A DNA stretch of 64,000 nucleotides. It comes from Polyangium sp. 15x6 (GTDB lineage: Bacteria > Myxococcota_A > Polyangia > Polyangiales > Polyangiaceae). Shown here piece after piece: positions 9,016 through 18,263 of this stretch (position 1 is the first letter of the stretch; each line of letters starts with the position of its first letter). The notes under the pieces are model-generated. The model did no database searches and was not told where the DNA came from. It saw only the letters and a program-made list of their open reading frames with translations. The stretch lies in the NCBI RefSeq assembly GCF_029960785.1, contig NZ_JASBQE010000049.1, positions 25,350-89,349 on the forward strand, written 5' to 3'. A program made the position numbers and the translations under genes.

Positions 9016-9627
9016 TCACGGCACGGTCGGGACGAAGTCGACCGGGCTCGTCGGGGCGCCGTCGTGCAGGACGCCGTTGCCGAACCAGTACACGAAGCGC
9101 GGCTGCGGCACGCCGTCGATGAGGACCTCGAGGCGGAGGATCGCGCCGGGCGTCGTGCTGATCTCGATCGCGTCGTAGTCCACGCCCGTATCGACGTGCA
9201 TGTCGACCGTCCCCGCGGCTTCATTGATGTTCACGTGATCGGCGCCTTCGAGATCGTCCGTCGTGATGGCGTCGATCGTCGAGCTCGTGTCGACCGACAT
9301 GAAGATGTCGATCGGGCAAACCGCGCCGGAGAAGCTCGTGTCGCAGGTCGTCCAGACCCGGTACACGCCGCTCGAGTAGTACTCGACGAACACCCCCACG
9401 CCGTCGCCCGGGATCGCGTCGAGCTGGACATCGGTCTCGATGCTCATCTCCATCGGCACCTCCGAAGGTCGCGGGCCGTTGTCGACGATCACCGTATCGT
9501 CGTCGTCGTCGTCGACGATGATGCATCCCGTCGTGGTGCTTCCCAGGCCGACGCAGGCGGCGAGGCCGAGAACGGCCGGCCACACCGTCAGTGAACCAAG
9601 CTTCACGTTACGTAGAAAAGAAGGCAT
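9016..9627 (-). CDS. Small exported lipoprotein with poly-Asp stretch
   Basis: 203 residues if translation starts at the ATG at 9627, the Met that begins a signal sequence (MPSFLRNVKLGSLTVWP). An in-frame start 14 codons upstream would add a basic, non-signal-like extension. Two lipobox candidates exist: LAAC (Cys 25) and TTGC (Cys 35). Six consecutive Asp residues follow, which may bind divalent metal or act as a spacer. The rest is a probable beta-rich domain with no recognised motif and a Cys pair (TCDTSF...VCPID). It lies 53 bp downstream of the DUF6600 gene on the same strand and may share its transcript. Confidence 0.7.
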   Translation of the reverse strand: MPSFLRNVKLGSLTVWPAVLGLAACVGLGSTTTGCIIVDDDDDDTVIVDNGPRPSEVPMEMSIETDVQLDAIPGDGVGVFVEYYSSGVYRVWTTCDTSFSGAVCPIDIFMSVDTSSTIDAITTDDLEGADHVNINEAAGTVDMHVDTGVDYDAIEISTTPGAILRLEVLIDGVPQPRFVYWFGNGVLHDGAPTSPVDFVPTVP

Positions 9628-9680
9628 CGGGCTTGCTCCTGTTCGGCGGTTTCGCAAGAGACGGGCCAAAATCCGCGGGG

Positions 9681-11087
9681 TTAGCGCCCGCGTCGCGGCG
9701 ACGGCGAGACCGAACGCGACGGCGACGACGAGCGCGACGGCGACGACGAACGCGACGGCGAGATCGAGGGCCGCGACGGCGAGGCCGAAGGCCGCGACGG
9801 CGAGACCGAGGGACGCGACGGCGAGACCGAAGGCCGCGAGGGCGAGGCCGAGGGACGCGACTCGGTCGACGGGCGCGACTCGGTCGCGGGTCGCGAGGGC
9901 TTCGGCGAGGAGACGGACGGCCGCGACGGCGAGACCGCGGGGCGCGAGGGCGAGGCGCTCGGCGTGGACACCTCGGCGCGGCCGCCGCGCACCTCACGCG
10001 GGCTGACCTCGCCGCGCGGGCTGCGATCGACCTGCACGCCGCGACCCTCGGCATGCGCGCCGTGAGCCCTGGAAACGGACGGCGCAGCGACGAGCCCGCG
10101 CGACGGCGCCGGCATCGTCTTCGCCTGCGCCGTCGTGCTGCGGCGCGAATAAGCGACCGCGCGCGCGTCGGGGGCCGAGCGTTTTTCCGGGGCAGCCCCG
10201 GAGGGGATCTTCGCCTCGGCGAGCGAGGGCGAGGCCGGTCGATACGACGAACGCGCGTTCGCGCCGCCGCCGCCGCCCGCCGAGGGTTGGGCCGGGCGAT
10301 ACGGGCGCGAATGCGCGCCGATGCGGCGAACGACGTCGCGATCCCGCACGACGTACGTGTGCACGTGGCGGTGGAAGACGTAGCTCGACGGGCAGAACAC
10401 GAACGCCGACGACGGCGTCACCCACACGTTCACCGCGGAGCCGCCGAACCAGTACCAGGTCGGCGCCATGGGAGCCCAGCCGACGTAGCCATAATCCGTC
10501 ATGCGCCACGTGACCCACGCGGGCGCATACACGCGGCCCGGGATCCAGCCCCAGCCGCGGCCGCCGATCCAGGTCCAGCGACCGTAATGGAACGGGATGT
10601 AGCCCCAGTCGTAATCGCTGACCCACATCCAGTTGCTGTCGGCGTCGAGCTCCCAGTGGCCCGCCGTCTGATACGGCGCGAAGTCCGCGCCGACGACGCT
10701 CGCGCTCGGCACCCAGACCGTGCCGTACGTCGAATCGTCGACCCACGTGCCGTAGCCCGCGAGCGGCTCGCGGAAATCGCTCAGCGCGGCCGGATCCGTG
10801 TCGACGTATTCGTCGGCCGACACCGTCACGCTGACCTGCGCGTCCACGGCTTGCGTGGGCTGGAAGCCAGCGGCGTTCGGGGCGGCGGCGGTCTCCTCGG
10901 GCGCGTCGCTCGTCCAGCCCTGGGGCAGGCCCGCGGGTGTATCCGCGTGGACTGCCAGAGGTGTGAACGAAAGTGCTGCCGCGAGGAGCGACAGTGCGAT
11001 GGAAGTGAAGCGACGCCCTGGCAAGGCGGGCCGGGGCGCGGGGCGATCGTTGCGGGGCGACGTCTCGGCAAAGCGCATGGCGTTCAT
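9681..11087 (-). CDS. DUF6600-family exported protein with Ser/Pro/Arg repeat tail
   Basis: A 468-residue exported protein. Signal peptide to about residue 48 (AVHA-D). Residues about 107-255 carry the DUF6600 pattern of Trp/Tyr-rich repeats: GYGTWVDDSTYGTVWVP, FAPYQTAGHWE, WMWVSDYDWGYIPFHYGRW, RGWGWIPGRVYAPAWV. The C-terminal 200 residues are low-complexity, with Arg/Ser/Ala then Ser-Pro-Ser-Arg-Pro-Ser-x heptads, giving a very basic tail. The fold and role of DUF6600 are not known; the basic tail suggests binding to polyanions such as polysaccharide or DNA outside the cell. A second ATG at 11078 is an equally possible start. Confidence 0.8.
   Translation of the reverse strand: MNAMRFAETSPRNDRPAPRPALPGRRFTSIALSLLAAALSFTPLAVHADTPAGLPQGWTSDAPEETAAAPNAAGFQPTQAVDAQVSVTVSADEYVDTDPAALSDFREPLAGYGTWVDDSTYGTVWVPSASVVGADFAPYQTAGHWELDADSNWMWVSDYDWGYIPFHYGRWTWIGGRGWGWIPGRVYAPAWVTWRMTDYGYVGWAPMAPTWYWFGGSAVNVWVTPSSAFVFCPSSYVFHRHVHTYVVRDRDVVRRIGAHSRPYRPAQPSAGGGGGANARSSYRPASPSLAEAKIPSGAAPEKRSAPDARAVAYSRRSTTAQAKTMPAPSRGLVAAPSVSRAHGAHAEGRGVQVDRSPRGEVSPREVRGGRAEVSTPSASPSRPAVSPSRPSVSSPKPSRPATESRPSTESRPSASPSRPSVSPSRPSVSPSRPSASPSRPSISPSRSSSPSRSSSPSRSVSPSPRRGR
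9702..9860. repeat. 21-bp coding repeat (SPSRPSx heptads)
   Basis: A GC-rich tandem repeat inside the DUF6600 gene with a period of about 21 bp, made of GCGACGGCGAGACCGA-like units, encoding consecutive Ser-Pro-Ser-Arg-Pro-Ser-(Val/Ala/Ile) heptads on the minus strand. Units diverge by single substitutions. Such runs are prone to copy-number change. Confidence 0.75.
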
Positions 11088-11324
11088 GATGATGGGACCT
11101 CGTCGAAGCAGTTGCCAGAGCGGAAGCGCTCGTCGCTACGGTCTTGCAAACGTCGTTCCGTCTCGTGATCCCTTGGACGGGCGAGGGGCGGGATCGTTTC
11201 TGCGCCTCGTGATCCCGGCATGCAGGGCGCTCGGAAGTCGGGGCGCGAACGTGCTTGCGCAGGATCTTCGTTCCGATGCAGGTCCCAGTTCCAACGGGCC
11301 CTGCAGTGCATGTAAGGTGGCCCC

Positions 11325-12890
11325 GTGCGTGCACGGCAAGGATGGGCAGGGCTCTTCGCGTTCGCGATGGGCTTTTCCCTCGCGGGCTCCTCATCGGCCC
11401 AGGAAAACAAGGCTCGTCTCGACGAGGGCATCCGCATCGACCAGCTCCAGCCGGCCTCGCCGGAGAGCCCCTTCCTTCGTGCGCTCGGGCCTCACGAGAA
11501 GGGCCCGAACACCATCGAGTTCGCGTTCGGCCTGTCGTTCGACTACGGCATGGGAGTGCTCAAGGCCGTCACCGTCGACGGTCAGGGCGGCGAGACCGTC
11601 GCGGCGACGCCGGTCAAAAACGCGCTGCTCGCGCACGTCGGCGGCTCGATCACGCCGCTGCCCTGGCTCACGGTCGACCTCGCGCTCCCCGTCGGGCTCT
11701 TCGTCGACGGCGACGAGCCGTTCGACAAGTACGGCGTCCTCATCCGTCAGTCCGAGACGTTCGGCGTCGGGGATCTCCGCGCAGGTCTCCATTTCCGTCC
11801 GGTCGATAAGAAGGCGTTCACGTTCGTCGCGGGCGGGAGGTTCTGGGCGCCGGTCGGATCGACCGCGTCGTTCCTCTCGGACAAGCGGCTTCGCGCAGAG
11901 GTGGATCTCGGTATCGCGAGCGAGAAGGACCGGCTGCGGTGGGGCTGCACGGCGTTCGTGTCGCCCCTGTTTTTCATCGACGTGGCTGGCTCCGACGGCG
12001 AGCGGATCGCGCTCGCGTGCGCCGCGCAGTTCCGCGCCGCGTCGTTCCTGTGGGTCGGGCTCGAGCCGAGCTTCGCGATGTTCAACCAGACCCACGCGTC
12101 CGTGGCCGCGGGCAAGGATCCTCCGAGCTCGATCGATCTGCAGATCGAGCCGCTCGCGTCGGTGCGCATGGCGTTCGGCGGGATGCAGATCGGCGTGAGC
12201 GGCGGGCCCGGGTTCGGAGGCGCCGCGGGCGCGCCGGGCTTTCGCGGCGTCTTGAGCCTCGCGTACGTCGGCGGCGGCCGGCCGGCGCCGATCCCGCCCA
12301 AGCCACCGCCGGATCGCGACCTCGACAAGATCACCGACGCCGAAGACGCCTGCCCGGACGAGGCCGGGCCCGACAACGCGGATCCGAAGGAGCGTGGTTG
12401 CCCGTCGACCGACAAGGACGGCGACGGCGTTCGCGACGAAGAGGACGCTTGCCCGCAGAGCCCGGGCGTCAAGCACGCGAGCGCAGAGGCGAACGGTTGT
12501 CCGGACGTCGACAACGATCAGCTCCCGGAGCCCGTGGACAAGTGCCCGACCGAGCCGGGCCCCGCGCCCGAGGGCTGCCCCAAGTACGCGCGGCTCAAGG
12601 GTGAGTCGTTCGAGATCAAACCGCCGATCAAGTTCAGCACGGGCGATCAGCTCACGCCCGAGGGGCAGGCGGCGCTCGAGGAGATCGCGGCGACGATGCG
12701 CGCGAACCCGAAGATCGAGCAGGTCAGCGTCTCGCTCGGCACGAAGGGCGTGAGCACGGATCTGAGCGATCGGCGTGCGCAGGCGATCATCTTCGTGCTG
12801 CGGTCGGGCAGCCTCGACTCGAACCGCTACGAGCTCGTCCTGCGTGACGATCTTCGTGCGGGCACGGTCCAGGCGCGCATCATCAAGTAG
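11325..12890 (+). CDS. OmpA-like outer-membrane protein with thrombospondin type 3 repeats
   Basis: A 521-residue protein from GTG with a signal peptide (about 26 residues, ending SSSAQ) and an AAGGTGG ribosome site. Residues about 50-310 look like a beta-barrel of alternating hydrophobic strands. Then come Asp-rich calcium-binding repeats of the thrombospondin type 3 sort (DRDLDKITDAEDACP, DKDGDGVRDEEDACP, DVDNDQLPEPVDKCP). An OmpA-C-like domain closes the protein. That domain keeps LSDRRAQAI, matching the conserved LSxxRA motif, but the usual GHTD segment is replaced by LGTKG, so peptidoglycan binding may be lost. The stop lies 4 bp before the TMTC-like gene, implying an operon. Confidence 0.85.
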   Translation: MRARQGWAGLFAFAMGFSLAGSSSAQENKARLDEGIRIDQLQPASPESPFLRALGPHEKGPNTIEFAFGLSFDYGMGVLKAVTVDGQGGETVAATPVKNALLAHVGGSITPLPWLTVDLALPVGLFVDGDEPFDKYGVLIRQSETFGVGDLRAGLHFRPVDKKAFTFVAGGRFWAPVGSTASFLSDKRLRAEVDLGIASEKDRLRWGCTAFVSPLFFIDVAGSDGERIALACAAQFRAASFLWVGLEPSFAMFNQTHASVAAGKDPPSSIDLQIEPLASVRMAFGGMQIGVSGGPGFGGAAGAPGFRGVLSLAYVGGGRPAPIPPKPPPDRDLDKITDAEDACPDEAGPDNADPKERGCPSTDKDGDGVRDEEDACPQSPGVKHASAEANGCPDVDNDQLPEPVDKCPTEPGPAPEGCPKYARLKGESFEIKPPIKFSTGDQLTPEGQAALEEIAATMRANPKIEQVSVSLGTKGVSTDLSDRRAQAIIFVLRSGSLDSNRYELVLRDDLRAGTVQARIIK

Positions 12891-12894
12891 GACC

Positions 12895-14601
12895 ATGGCC
12901 CGAGCGAAGGCTGTTCTCTCCCGCGGCGCGCTCGCGCTCGTCGCGGCGGCTGCTTTCTTCGGGCATGCACGCGCGCTCGGCGCGGGCTTCGTCTTCGATG
13001 ATCGCGGGGCGATCCTGGAGAACCCGGTCGTGCAGGGCGACCTCGATCTCGGGGCGCTGCTCGGCTCGGATTTCTGGGGGCGCCCGCCGGGCGAGGGGCC
13101 GGGGACGTGGCGGCCGCTCGTCGTGCTCTCGTTCTGGCTGAACAAGCACATCACGGGCTGGTTTCACGAGACGAACCTCCTCTTGCACGCGGCGACGTCG
13201 GTCGTGCTCGCGCTCGCGCTTGCGAGGCACACGGGGCGGACCACGTTCGCCGTCGTCGCTGCGATGGTGTTCGGCGTGCTCGGGATCCACACGGAGGCCG
13301 TGGTGGGGCTCGTGGGGCGCGCGGACGTGATGGCGGCAGGACTTTCATGGCTCGCGTGGTTCGTCGCGGGGCGCGCGGACGAAGCAGAGGAGCCTCGAAG
13401 CGCGATGTGGGCGGCCCTCGCGTTCGCGGGAGCGCTCGCCTCCAAGGAGTCCGCGATCGTCTTTCCGCTGTTCCTCTTTCTCGCCGATCGGCTCCTCTCA
13501 CCGCCGGGGCGCGCGCCGCGGATCCTTTCGGCGCGCTACGGCTCCCTCGTCGCTGCGGCGGTCCTCGTGATCGCCTTGCGCTCCGTGGCCTTCGGGTCGC
13601 CGCTCGCCGAGGTTTCTCGCGACCTCCAGGCAAACCCGCTGCTCGCCGAGGGATGGGGGCCGCGGATCTGGACCTCGCTGCGGCTGTTTGCCCTGGCGCT
13701 CGGCAAGATCGTCCTGCCCGTCGGTTTGTCGGCGGACTACTCGTACGCAGCGATCCTGCCCGAGCACAGCCCGTTCGCGCTGCCTGTCCTCGTCGGGGCG
13801 CTCGCGCTCGTGGGCATCGTCGTGCTGGCGATCCGCCTGCGCCGGCGAGAGCCGCTCCTCGCGCTCGCGGCCGTGATGGTACTCGTGCCGTGGATCGTCA
13901 TGAGCCAGCTCCCCTTCGTGCTCCCGACGATCTTCGCCGAGCGTCTGCTTTATCTGCCGGCCGCGGGCTTCGCGCTCGTGATCGCGCGGATCGGCGAGTG
14001 GATGCTGGAGCGAACGCCGGGGGGGCTCGCTCTCCCCGCAGCATCCGCGGGGAAGGGGAAGAAGCGCGCAGCGCAGAAGCAGCCGAAGGCGGAGCCGGCG
14101 CAGGTGCGCTCGTTCGTGCTCGTGCTCGCGCCCGTGATGCTCGGCAATCTGGCGCTCGCATGGAGCCGCGCCGGGGACTGGAAGAACGATCGCACGTTGT
14201 TCGCGTCGGCGATCGAGGTCGTGCCGAGGTCGGCGCGGGCGCATCACAACTACGGCTCCGCGCTGCTCAACGAGGGCAAGTCGGCCGCGTCGATCGCGTC
14301 GTTCGAGCGCGCCTCCGAGATCCTGCCGACGTGGTCCGAGCCGCACGCGCAGCTCGGGGTGGCGATGCTCGACGCGGGGCGCGTGCGCGAGGCCGAAGAG
14401 CACTTCCGCAAGGCCGTGGAGCTCGATCCGGACTCGACGAAGGCCGTCTTCAACCTCGCGGTTTTCCTCGGCCGGCAAGGGCGGCTCGAAGAGGCACGGG
14501 CGAGCCTCGCGCCGTTCGTCGAGCGCCACCCGAACCGCGCCCGCGAGGCCGCGCTGCTCCGTCAAATCGAGGGGGATCTGCGAACTCCGCAGCGCCCCTG
14601 A
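12895..14601 (+). CDS. TMTC-like membrane glycosyltransferase with TPR repeats
   Basis: A 568-residue protein starting at the ATG 4 bp after the OmpA-like gene. About 10-11 membrane segments fill residues 5-440. The first luminal/periplasmic loop has FDDRGAILENPVV, the acidic motif typical of TMTC and related GT-C O-mannosyltransferases that use lipid-linked sugars. After a Lys-rich loop (AGKGKKRAAQKQPKAE) and a last helix, residues about 435-550 form three or so TPR motifs (HHNYGSALLNEGKSAASI, AQLGVAMLDAGRVREAEEH, NLAVFLGRQGRLEEA). It likely glycosylates exported proteins. The acceptor is unknown, although the co-transcribed OmpA-like protein is an obvious candidate. Convergent with the next gene, with 4 bp between stops. 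Confidence 0.8.
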   Translation: MARAKAVLSRGALALVAAAAFFGHARALGAGFVFDDRGAILENPVVQGDLDLGALLGSDFWGRPPGEGPGTWRPLVVLSFWLNKHITGWFHETNLLLHAATSVVLALALARHTGRTTFAVVAAMVFGVLGIHTEAVVGLVGRADVMAAGLSWLAWFVAGRADEAEEPRSAMWAALAFAGALASKESAIVFPLFLFLADRLLSPPGRAPRILSARYGSLVAAAVLVIALRSVAFGSPLAEVSRDLQANPLLAEGWGPRIWTSLRLFALALGKIVLPVGLSADYSYAAILPEHSPFALPVLVGALALVGIVVLAIRLRRREPLLALAAVMVLVPWIVMSQLPFVLPTIFAERLLYLPAAGFALVIARIGEWMLERTPGGLALPAASAGKGKKRAAQKQPKAEPAQVRSFVLVLAPVMLGNLALAWSRAGDWKNDRTLFASAIEVVPRSARAHHNYGSALLNEGKSAASIASFERASEILPTWSEPHAQLGVAMLDAGRVREAEEHFRKAVELDPDSTKAVFNLAVFLGRQGRLEEARASLAPFVERHPNRAREAALLRQIEGDLRTPQRP

Positions 14602-14605
14602 CGTT

Positions 14606-17600
14606 TCACTCGTCGTCGTCCCAGCTCCGACGCGCCGCCGCCGTGTCGCCTTCCGGAGGCGCTTTTTCTCCCGTCGGGCTCGAGCTCCTGCGCAGCCGCG
14701 CGAGCTCGGCTTCCGCCATCGAGAGCCGGCGATCCGCCTCGCGCAGCCGGCCGCTCACCACGCGCAAGACGCCCATCGCGATCTCGGCCGTGTCGTGCAC
14801 CGCGGCGCTGAAGTCCTCGCCCGACACGCGCAGGAGCTCCACGGGTTCGAGGCTCACCGCCGTCGCCGCGCGGGGCTCGCGATCGATGATCGATGTCTCG
14901 CCGAAGACCTCGTTCGCCCCGAGCCGCACGACCTCCTTGCCCTCGACGCGCAGGCTCACCGAGCCCGAGATGATGAAGTAGAGCGCGGCGCCCGAATCGC
15001 CTTGCCGGAAGATCACCTCGCCGCGCGGCAGGCCGAGCACCTCCGAGGTCCGCGCGAGGCCCACGAGCTCCTCGCCCGAGATCTTCGAGAGGATCGGGAC
15101 ACGCTGCAAAAAGAGAACTTTCTCGATCGTCGTGTACATGCCGTCTCCCGCGTCGATCCCGCTCCGCCCCGTCCTCGCGAAGTACGCAGCCCACCGCGCG
15201 ACCACGCGATCCGGATCCGTCGAGAGGGCCCGGAGTTTTTCCTCCGCGCCCTCGGCGCGCGTCTCGACCACCGCGATCGCCGCGGCCTCGCGCACGAGCG
15301 GATCGGGCGCGTCGAGCGCGACGAGCGCGTCCTTCGCGCACGCCTCGATCCGGTGCGCCGCGACCGCGTCGAGCACGAGCGCGGCGCGGTACGGGTCGTT
15401 CGACTGGAGCTCGGAGCGCACGAAGGTCACGACGTCGTCCGTGCTCGGTGCCGCGGCGCCGCGTGGCAGGCCCTCGGCGAGCTCCAGGTACCGCTCGAAC
15501 AGCGCGACGAGCCGCGCGCCGCGCCGGCGATCGAGCAGCGATTCGAGCACCTCGAAGGCGTTCGCCCGGAGCGAGCGGTCCTTGCCGAAGACGTGCGTTC
15601 GCACGCCGGCCACGACGTCGCGCGGGTAGACGAGCTCGCAGAGGCGCAGGATGCGGATGAGGCCCTTGCGCAGGCGGCGCTCGACGTGCGCGTCGAGCAG
15701 CGGGCGCGCGAGGCGAGGGCGCACGAGGAGGTAGGCGTCCCGCTCGCGCTCGTGTGCTTGTGCTTCGCGCTCGATGCGCTCGCGGATGGGCTCGAGCGGC
15801 GCAGGCGGCGCGCCGAGGGCGAGGCGCAGCCGCGAGGCAGAGGCGAGCACCTTCTGCCTTACCCGGTCGTCCGGTTCGTCCACCCGATCGAGCAGCGCGG
15901 CGAGCGTGGCGCTCGTGCCGATCCGCGACAGGAGCCGTGGGATCGCGAGGCGCACGGTCGCGTCCGCATGCGGATCCGAGAGCGTCGACACGAGCCGCGG
16001 GATCGCGCGATCGCCGAGCGCCACGATGGCGTTCGACGCGGCCTTTCCGAGCGTGTGATCGGCGAGCGCTTCGCAGAGGATCGGCAAGAGCTTCGGCGCG
16101 GCCACCGTCGCGGAGGCCGAGAGCGCAGCCTTCCGGACGGCCGGATCCGTGTCGGCGAGCAGCCGCGCGACCGCGCGTTCGAGCTGCGGTTGTCCTACCA
16201 AACCAAGCACCCGCGCGGCCGTCACGCGCTCGGCGGGGTCCTCGCTGTCGAGCAAATCTCGCAGCCTCGGCGCGCCTTCCAGCATCCCGCCGAGCCCGCC
16301 GTGCCGGAGCAGCGCCGCGATCGACGCGGCCCGCACGGCCTCGTCGCCCCCGCGCGCCGCGAGCGCGCAAAGCTCCTCGTGTGCGTCCTCGCCGAGCGCG
16401 TTCGCCAAGAGCTCGACCGCGATGCCTCGGACCTCGGGATCGGTATCTTCGAGCCGCTCGCGGGCCAGCGTCGCGGCGTCGGGGTGCCCCACGGCGCGTG
16501 ATGTGCGGAGCGCCGCGGCCCGCACGCGCGACGAGACGTGACGCGTGAGTGCGGGCAGCGCCTCGCGGACGCGCGCCGGATCGAGCTGCCGCAGCCGATC
16601 GAGGGCGAAGAGCACCTGCGGCGCATCGAGGCTCGACAGCGCCCCCGCGAGCGCGGCCACGGCCCTGCCGCCGCGCTGGGGCATCTCCGGCGTGAGCTTG
16701 CCGCGGAGGAGCGTCCCCTGCATCGCCTCCACGTAGCCGCGCCGCACGACGAGCAGGAGCGGCAGGATCGTGAGGCCCAGCGGCAACGTCACGTAGCCGA
16801 GCTTCGACGCGGCCGTGATGAGCGAAGCTCCCGGCTGCGCTTCGCTCGCCGAGGGGCTGAACGCGAGCAGCAGCGCCGCGCCGACGCCGCAGCCGAGAGG
16901 CTTCATGATCGCGGACGCGAGCGTTCGCACCCGATCCCGGAGCGCCGCGGGGAACGGGAAGAACAGGATCTGCAGCGTCACGTCGAAGATCGAGAACTGC
17001 AGCGCGTTGTCGCTCGCCTTGAGCACCGCCGCGATCGGCATCGAGGGGAAGGCGAGGAGCAGCGCCGTGCTCGCGAGGAACGCGATGGGCATCGTGACCG
17101 CGCCGCCGAGCACGCCCGCGCGATCGAGCATTCGCGGCGTGACCACGAGCTGGACGAAGAGCCCGACGATCCCGATCGCGCCGTAAAACGTGCCCATGAA
17201 CCGCGCGAGCGAGTCGCGATCCGGGTACGACGTGCGGGCGATCGCCTTGAACTGGTAATCGCCGACCGTGAGGATCGTGTAGACGACCAGGATCGTCACG
17301 GCCAGGGCGCCGACGTACCGCGAGTTGAAGAGCGGCGTCTGCTCTTGCTTTTGCGCGTTCGGTCGATCGTCGGCGCGGCTCCGCGAGGCCGTGCCGTGCC
17401 GGCGCGCGACGATGCGGCAGAGGAGGGCCACGCCGAGCAGGGCCGCGACGAGCACGAAGATGAGGTTCTCCGCGCCGATGATGGGCGCGATCGCGCCCGC
17501 GCCGAGGCCCGAGACCACCGTGCCTGCGATGTGCCCCGCGCCGATCAGCCCGAAGATGCGCCGGGCGCTGCGCGCGTCGTAGAGGTCCTGCGCGATGCTC

Positions 17601-18082
17601 CAGGCGAGCATGCCGGTCAGGTTCGCGATGACATCGGCCCAGATCGCGAAGATCAGGTACGCGGGCCCGATGTCCTCGCCGATGAGCACGCGGAGCAGGA
17701 CGTAACTCGCGGCCGCGCCGAGCGCGAACACCGCGCCGAAGCGCGCGCGCGGCAGCTTCCGGAGGCCGCGCTCGTAGCCGAAGGCCACGACGGCCGAGAC
17801 CACGCCGTACGCCATCCACATCGGCGCGATCCACGTGACGGGAAAACGCGTCAAAAAGAGCGCGTCGCGCGCGGTGCGGCCGACGACGAGCAAGAGCGCG
17901 GACAGGAAGAGCAGCGTAGACAGAAGCGCGACGCGCTCGACCTCGGCCCGGCTGAGGGCGATGCCGAGGAGCGACGACGCGGCGGCGTGGCGCGCTTTGT
18001 CCCGGTTCGTCGCCATCGGCCCCTGGCTCGGGCCTTCGTGCGGCAAGGACGGGGATGCGGTCGGGGCGGGGGGTTCGGCCAC
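14606..18082 (-). CDS. Nucleotide-transporter-like / HEAT repeat / cyclic nucleotide-binding fusion
   Basis: 1158 residues in three parts. Residues about 40-440: roughly 11-12 membrane helices resembling the Npt/NTT ATP-ADP translocase family (GRTARDALFL, IFAIWADVIANLTGMLAWSI, LYDARSARRIFGLIGAGHIA). Residues about 470-960: alpha-helical HEAT repeats (ALPALTRHVSSRVRAAALR, VARLLADTDPAVRKAALSA). Residues about 985-1120: a cyclic-nucleotide-binding domain with both key phosphate-binding elements, FGETSIIDREPRAATA (Glu and Arg present). This suggests transport gated by a cyclic nucleotide. The first 22 residues are low-complexity, so translation may really begin at the ATG at 18016 (MATNRDKARH). 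Hybrid NTT proteins with HEAT or cNMP domains are known in bacteria; their substrates are not. Confidence 0.8.
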   Translation of the reverse strand: MAEPPAPTASPSLPHEGPSQGPMATNRDKARHAAASSLLGIALSRAEVERVALLSTLLFLSALLLVVGRTARDALFLTRFPVTWIAPMWMAYGVVSAVVAFGYERGLRKLPRARFGAVFALGAAASYVLLRVLIGEDIGPAYLIFAIWADVIANLTGMLAWSIAQDLYDARSARRIFGLIGAGHIAGTVVSGLGAGAIAPIIGAENLIFVLVAALLGVALLCRIVARRHGTASRSRADDRPNAQKQEQTPLFNSRYVGALAVTILVVYTILTVGDYQFKAIARTSYPDRDSLARFMGTFYGAIGIVGLFVQLVVTPRMLDRAGVLGGAVTMPIAFLASTALLLAFPSMPIAAVLKASDNALQFSIFDVTLQILFFPFPAALRDRVRTLASAIMKPLGCGVGAALLLAFSPSASEAQPGASLITAASKLGYVTLPLGLTILPLLLVVRRGYVEAMQGTLLRGKLTPEMPQRGGRAVAALAGALSSLDAPQVLFALDRLRQLDPARVREALPALTRHVSSRVRAAALRTSRAVGHPDAATLARERLEDTDPEVRGIAVELLANALGEDAHEELCALAARGGDEAVRAASIAALLRHGGLGGMLEGAPRLRDLLDSEDPAERVTAARVLGLVGQPQLERAVARLLADTDPAVRKAALSASATVAAPKLLPILCEALADHTLGKAASNAIVALGDRAIPRLVSTLSDPHADATVRLAIPRLLSRIGTSATLAALLDRVDEPDDRVRQKVLASASRLRLALGAPPAPLEPIRERIEREAQAHERERDAYLLVRPRLARPLLDAHVERRLRKGLIRILRLCELVYPRDVVAGVRTHVFGKDRSLRANAFEVLESLLDRRRGARLVALFERYLELAEGLPRGAAAPSTDDVVTFVRSELQSNDPYRAALVLDAVAAHRIEACAKDALVALDAPDPLVREAAAIAVVETRAEGAEEKLRALSTDPDRVVARWAAYFARTGRSGIDAGDGMYTTIEKVLFLQRVPILSKISGEELVGLARTSEVLGLPRGEVIFRQGDSGAALYFIISGSVSLRVEGKEVVRLGANEVFGETSIIDREPRAATAVSLEPVELLRVSGEDFSAAVHDTAEIAMGVLRVVSGRLREADRRLSMAEAELARLRRSSSPTGEKAPPEGDTAAARRSWDDDE

Positions 18083-18097
18083 GTGGCGTGAAAGGGT

Positions 18098-18103
18098 AGT
18101 ATA
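18098..18103 (-). promoter_or_regulatory. Possible -10 element (TATACT) for the transporter fusion
   Basis: Reading on the minus strand, TATACT lies 15 nt upstream of the ATG at 18082 in an otherwise GC-rich stretch. No convincing -35 is seen. If it is the -10, the leader to 18082 would be only about 8 nt, which fits better with translation starting at 18016. Confidence 0.25.
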
Positions 18104-18263
18104 CCGTAACGAGACGGTCGCCTTGGTAGGCCATGGTGGGCGCCCGGCTCCCGATGTCGGGGGATGCCCGAGCCCGGCCGTTCGTGTTCAGGGCGGCCGG
18201 GCGAGCGCGACCTCGACCACCACGGACGTGTTTTTCAGGACGAACGCGCCGTGACGCGCGCCG

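Noticed and set aside
9700..9960. Short GC-rich tandem repeat considered as CRISPR
   Set aside because: Units are contiguous, coding, and in frame as SPSRPSx heptads.
14562..18134. A 1190-codon minus-strand frame overlapping the transporter fusion in another frame
   Set aside because: Arg/Ala-rich with no domain; the frame of 14606-18082 has helices, HEAT repeats and a cNMP site.
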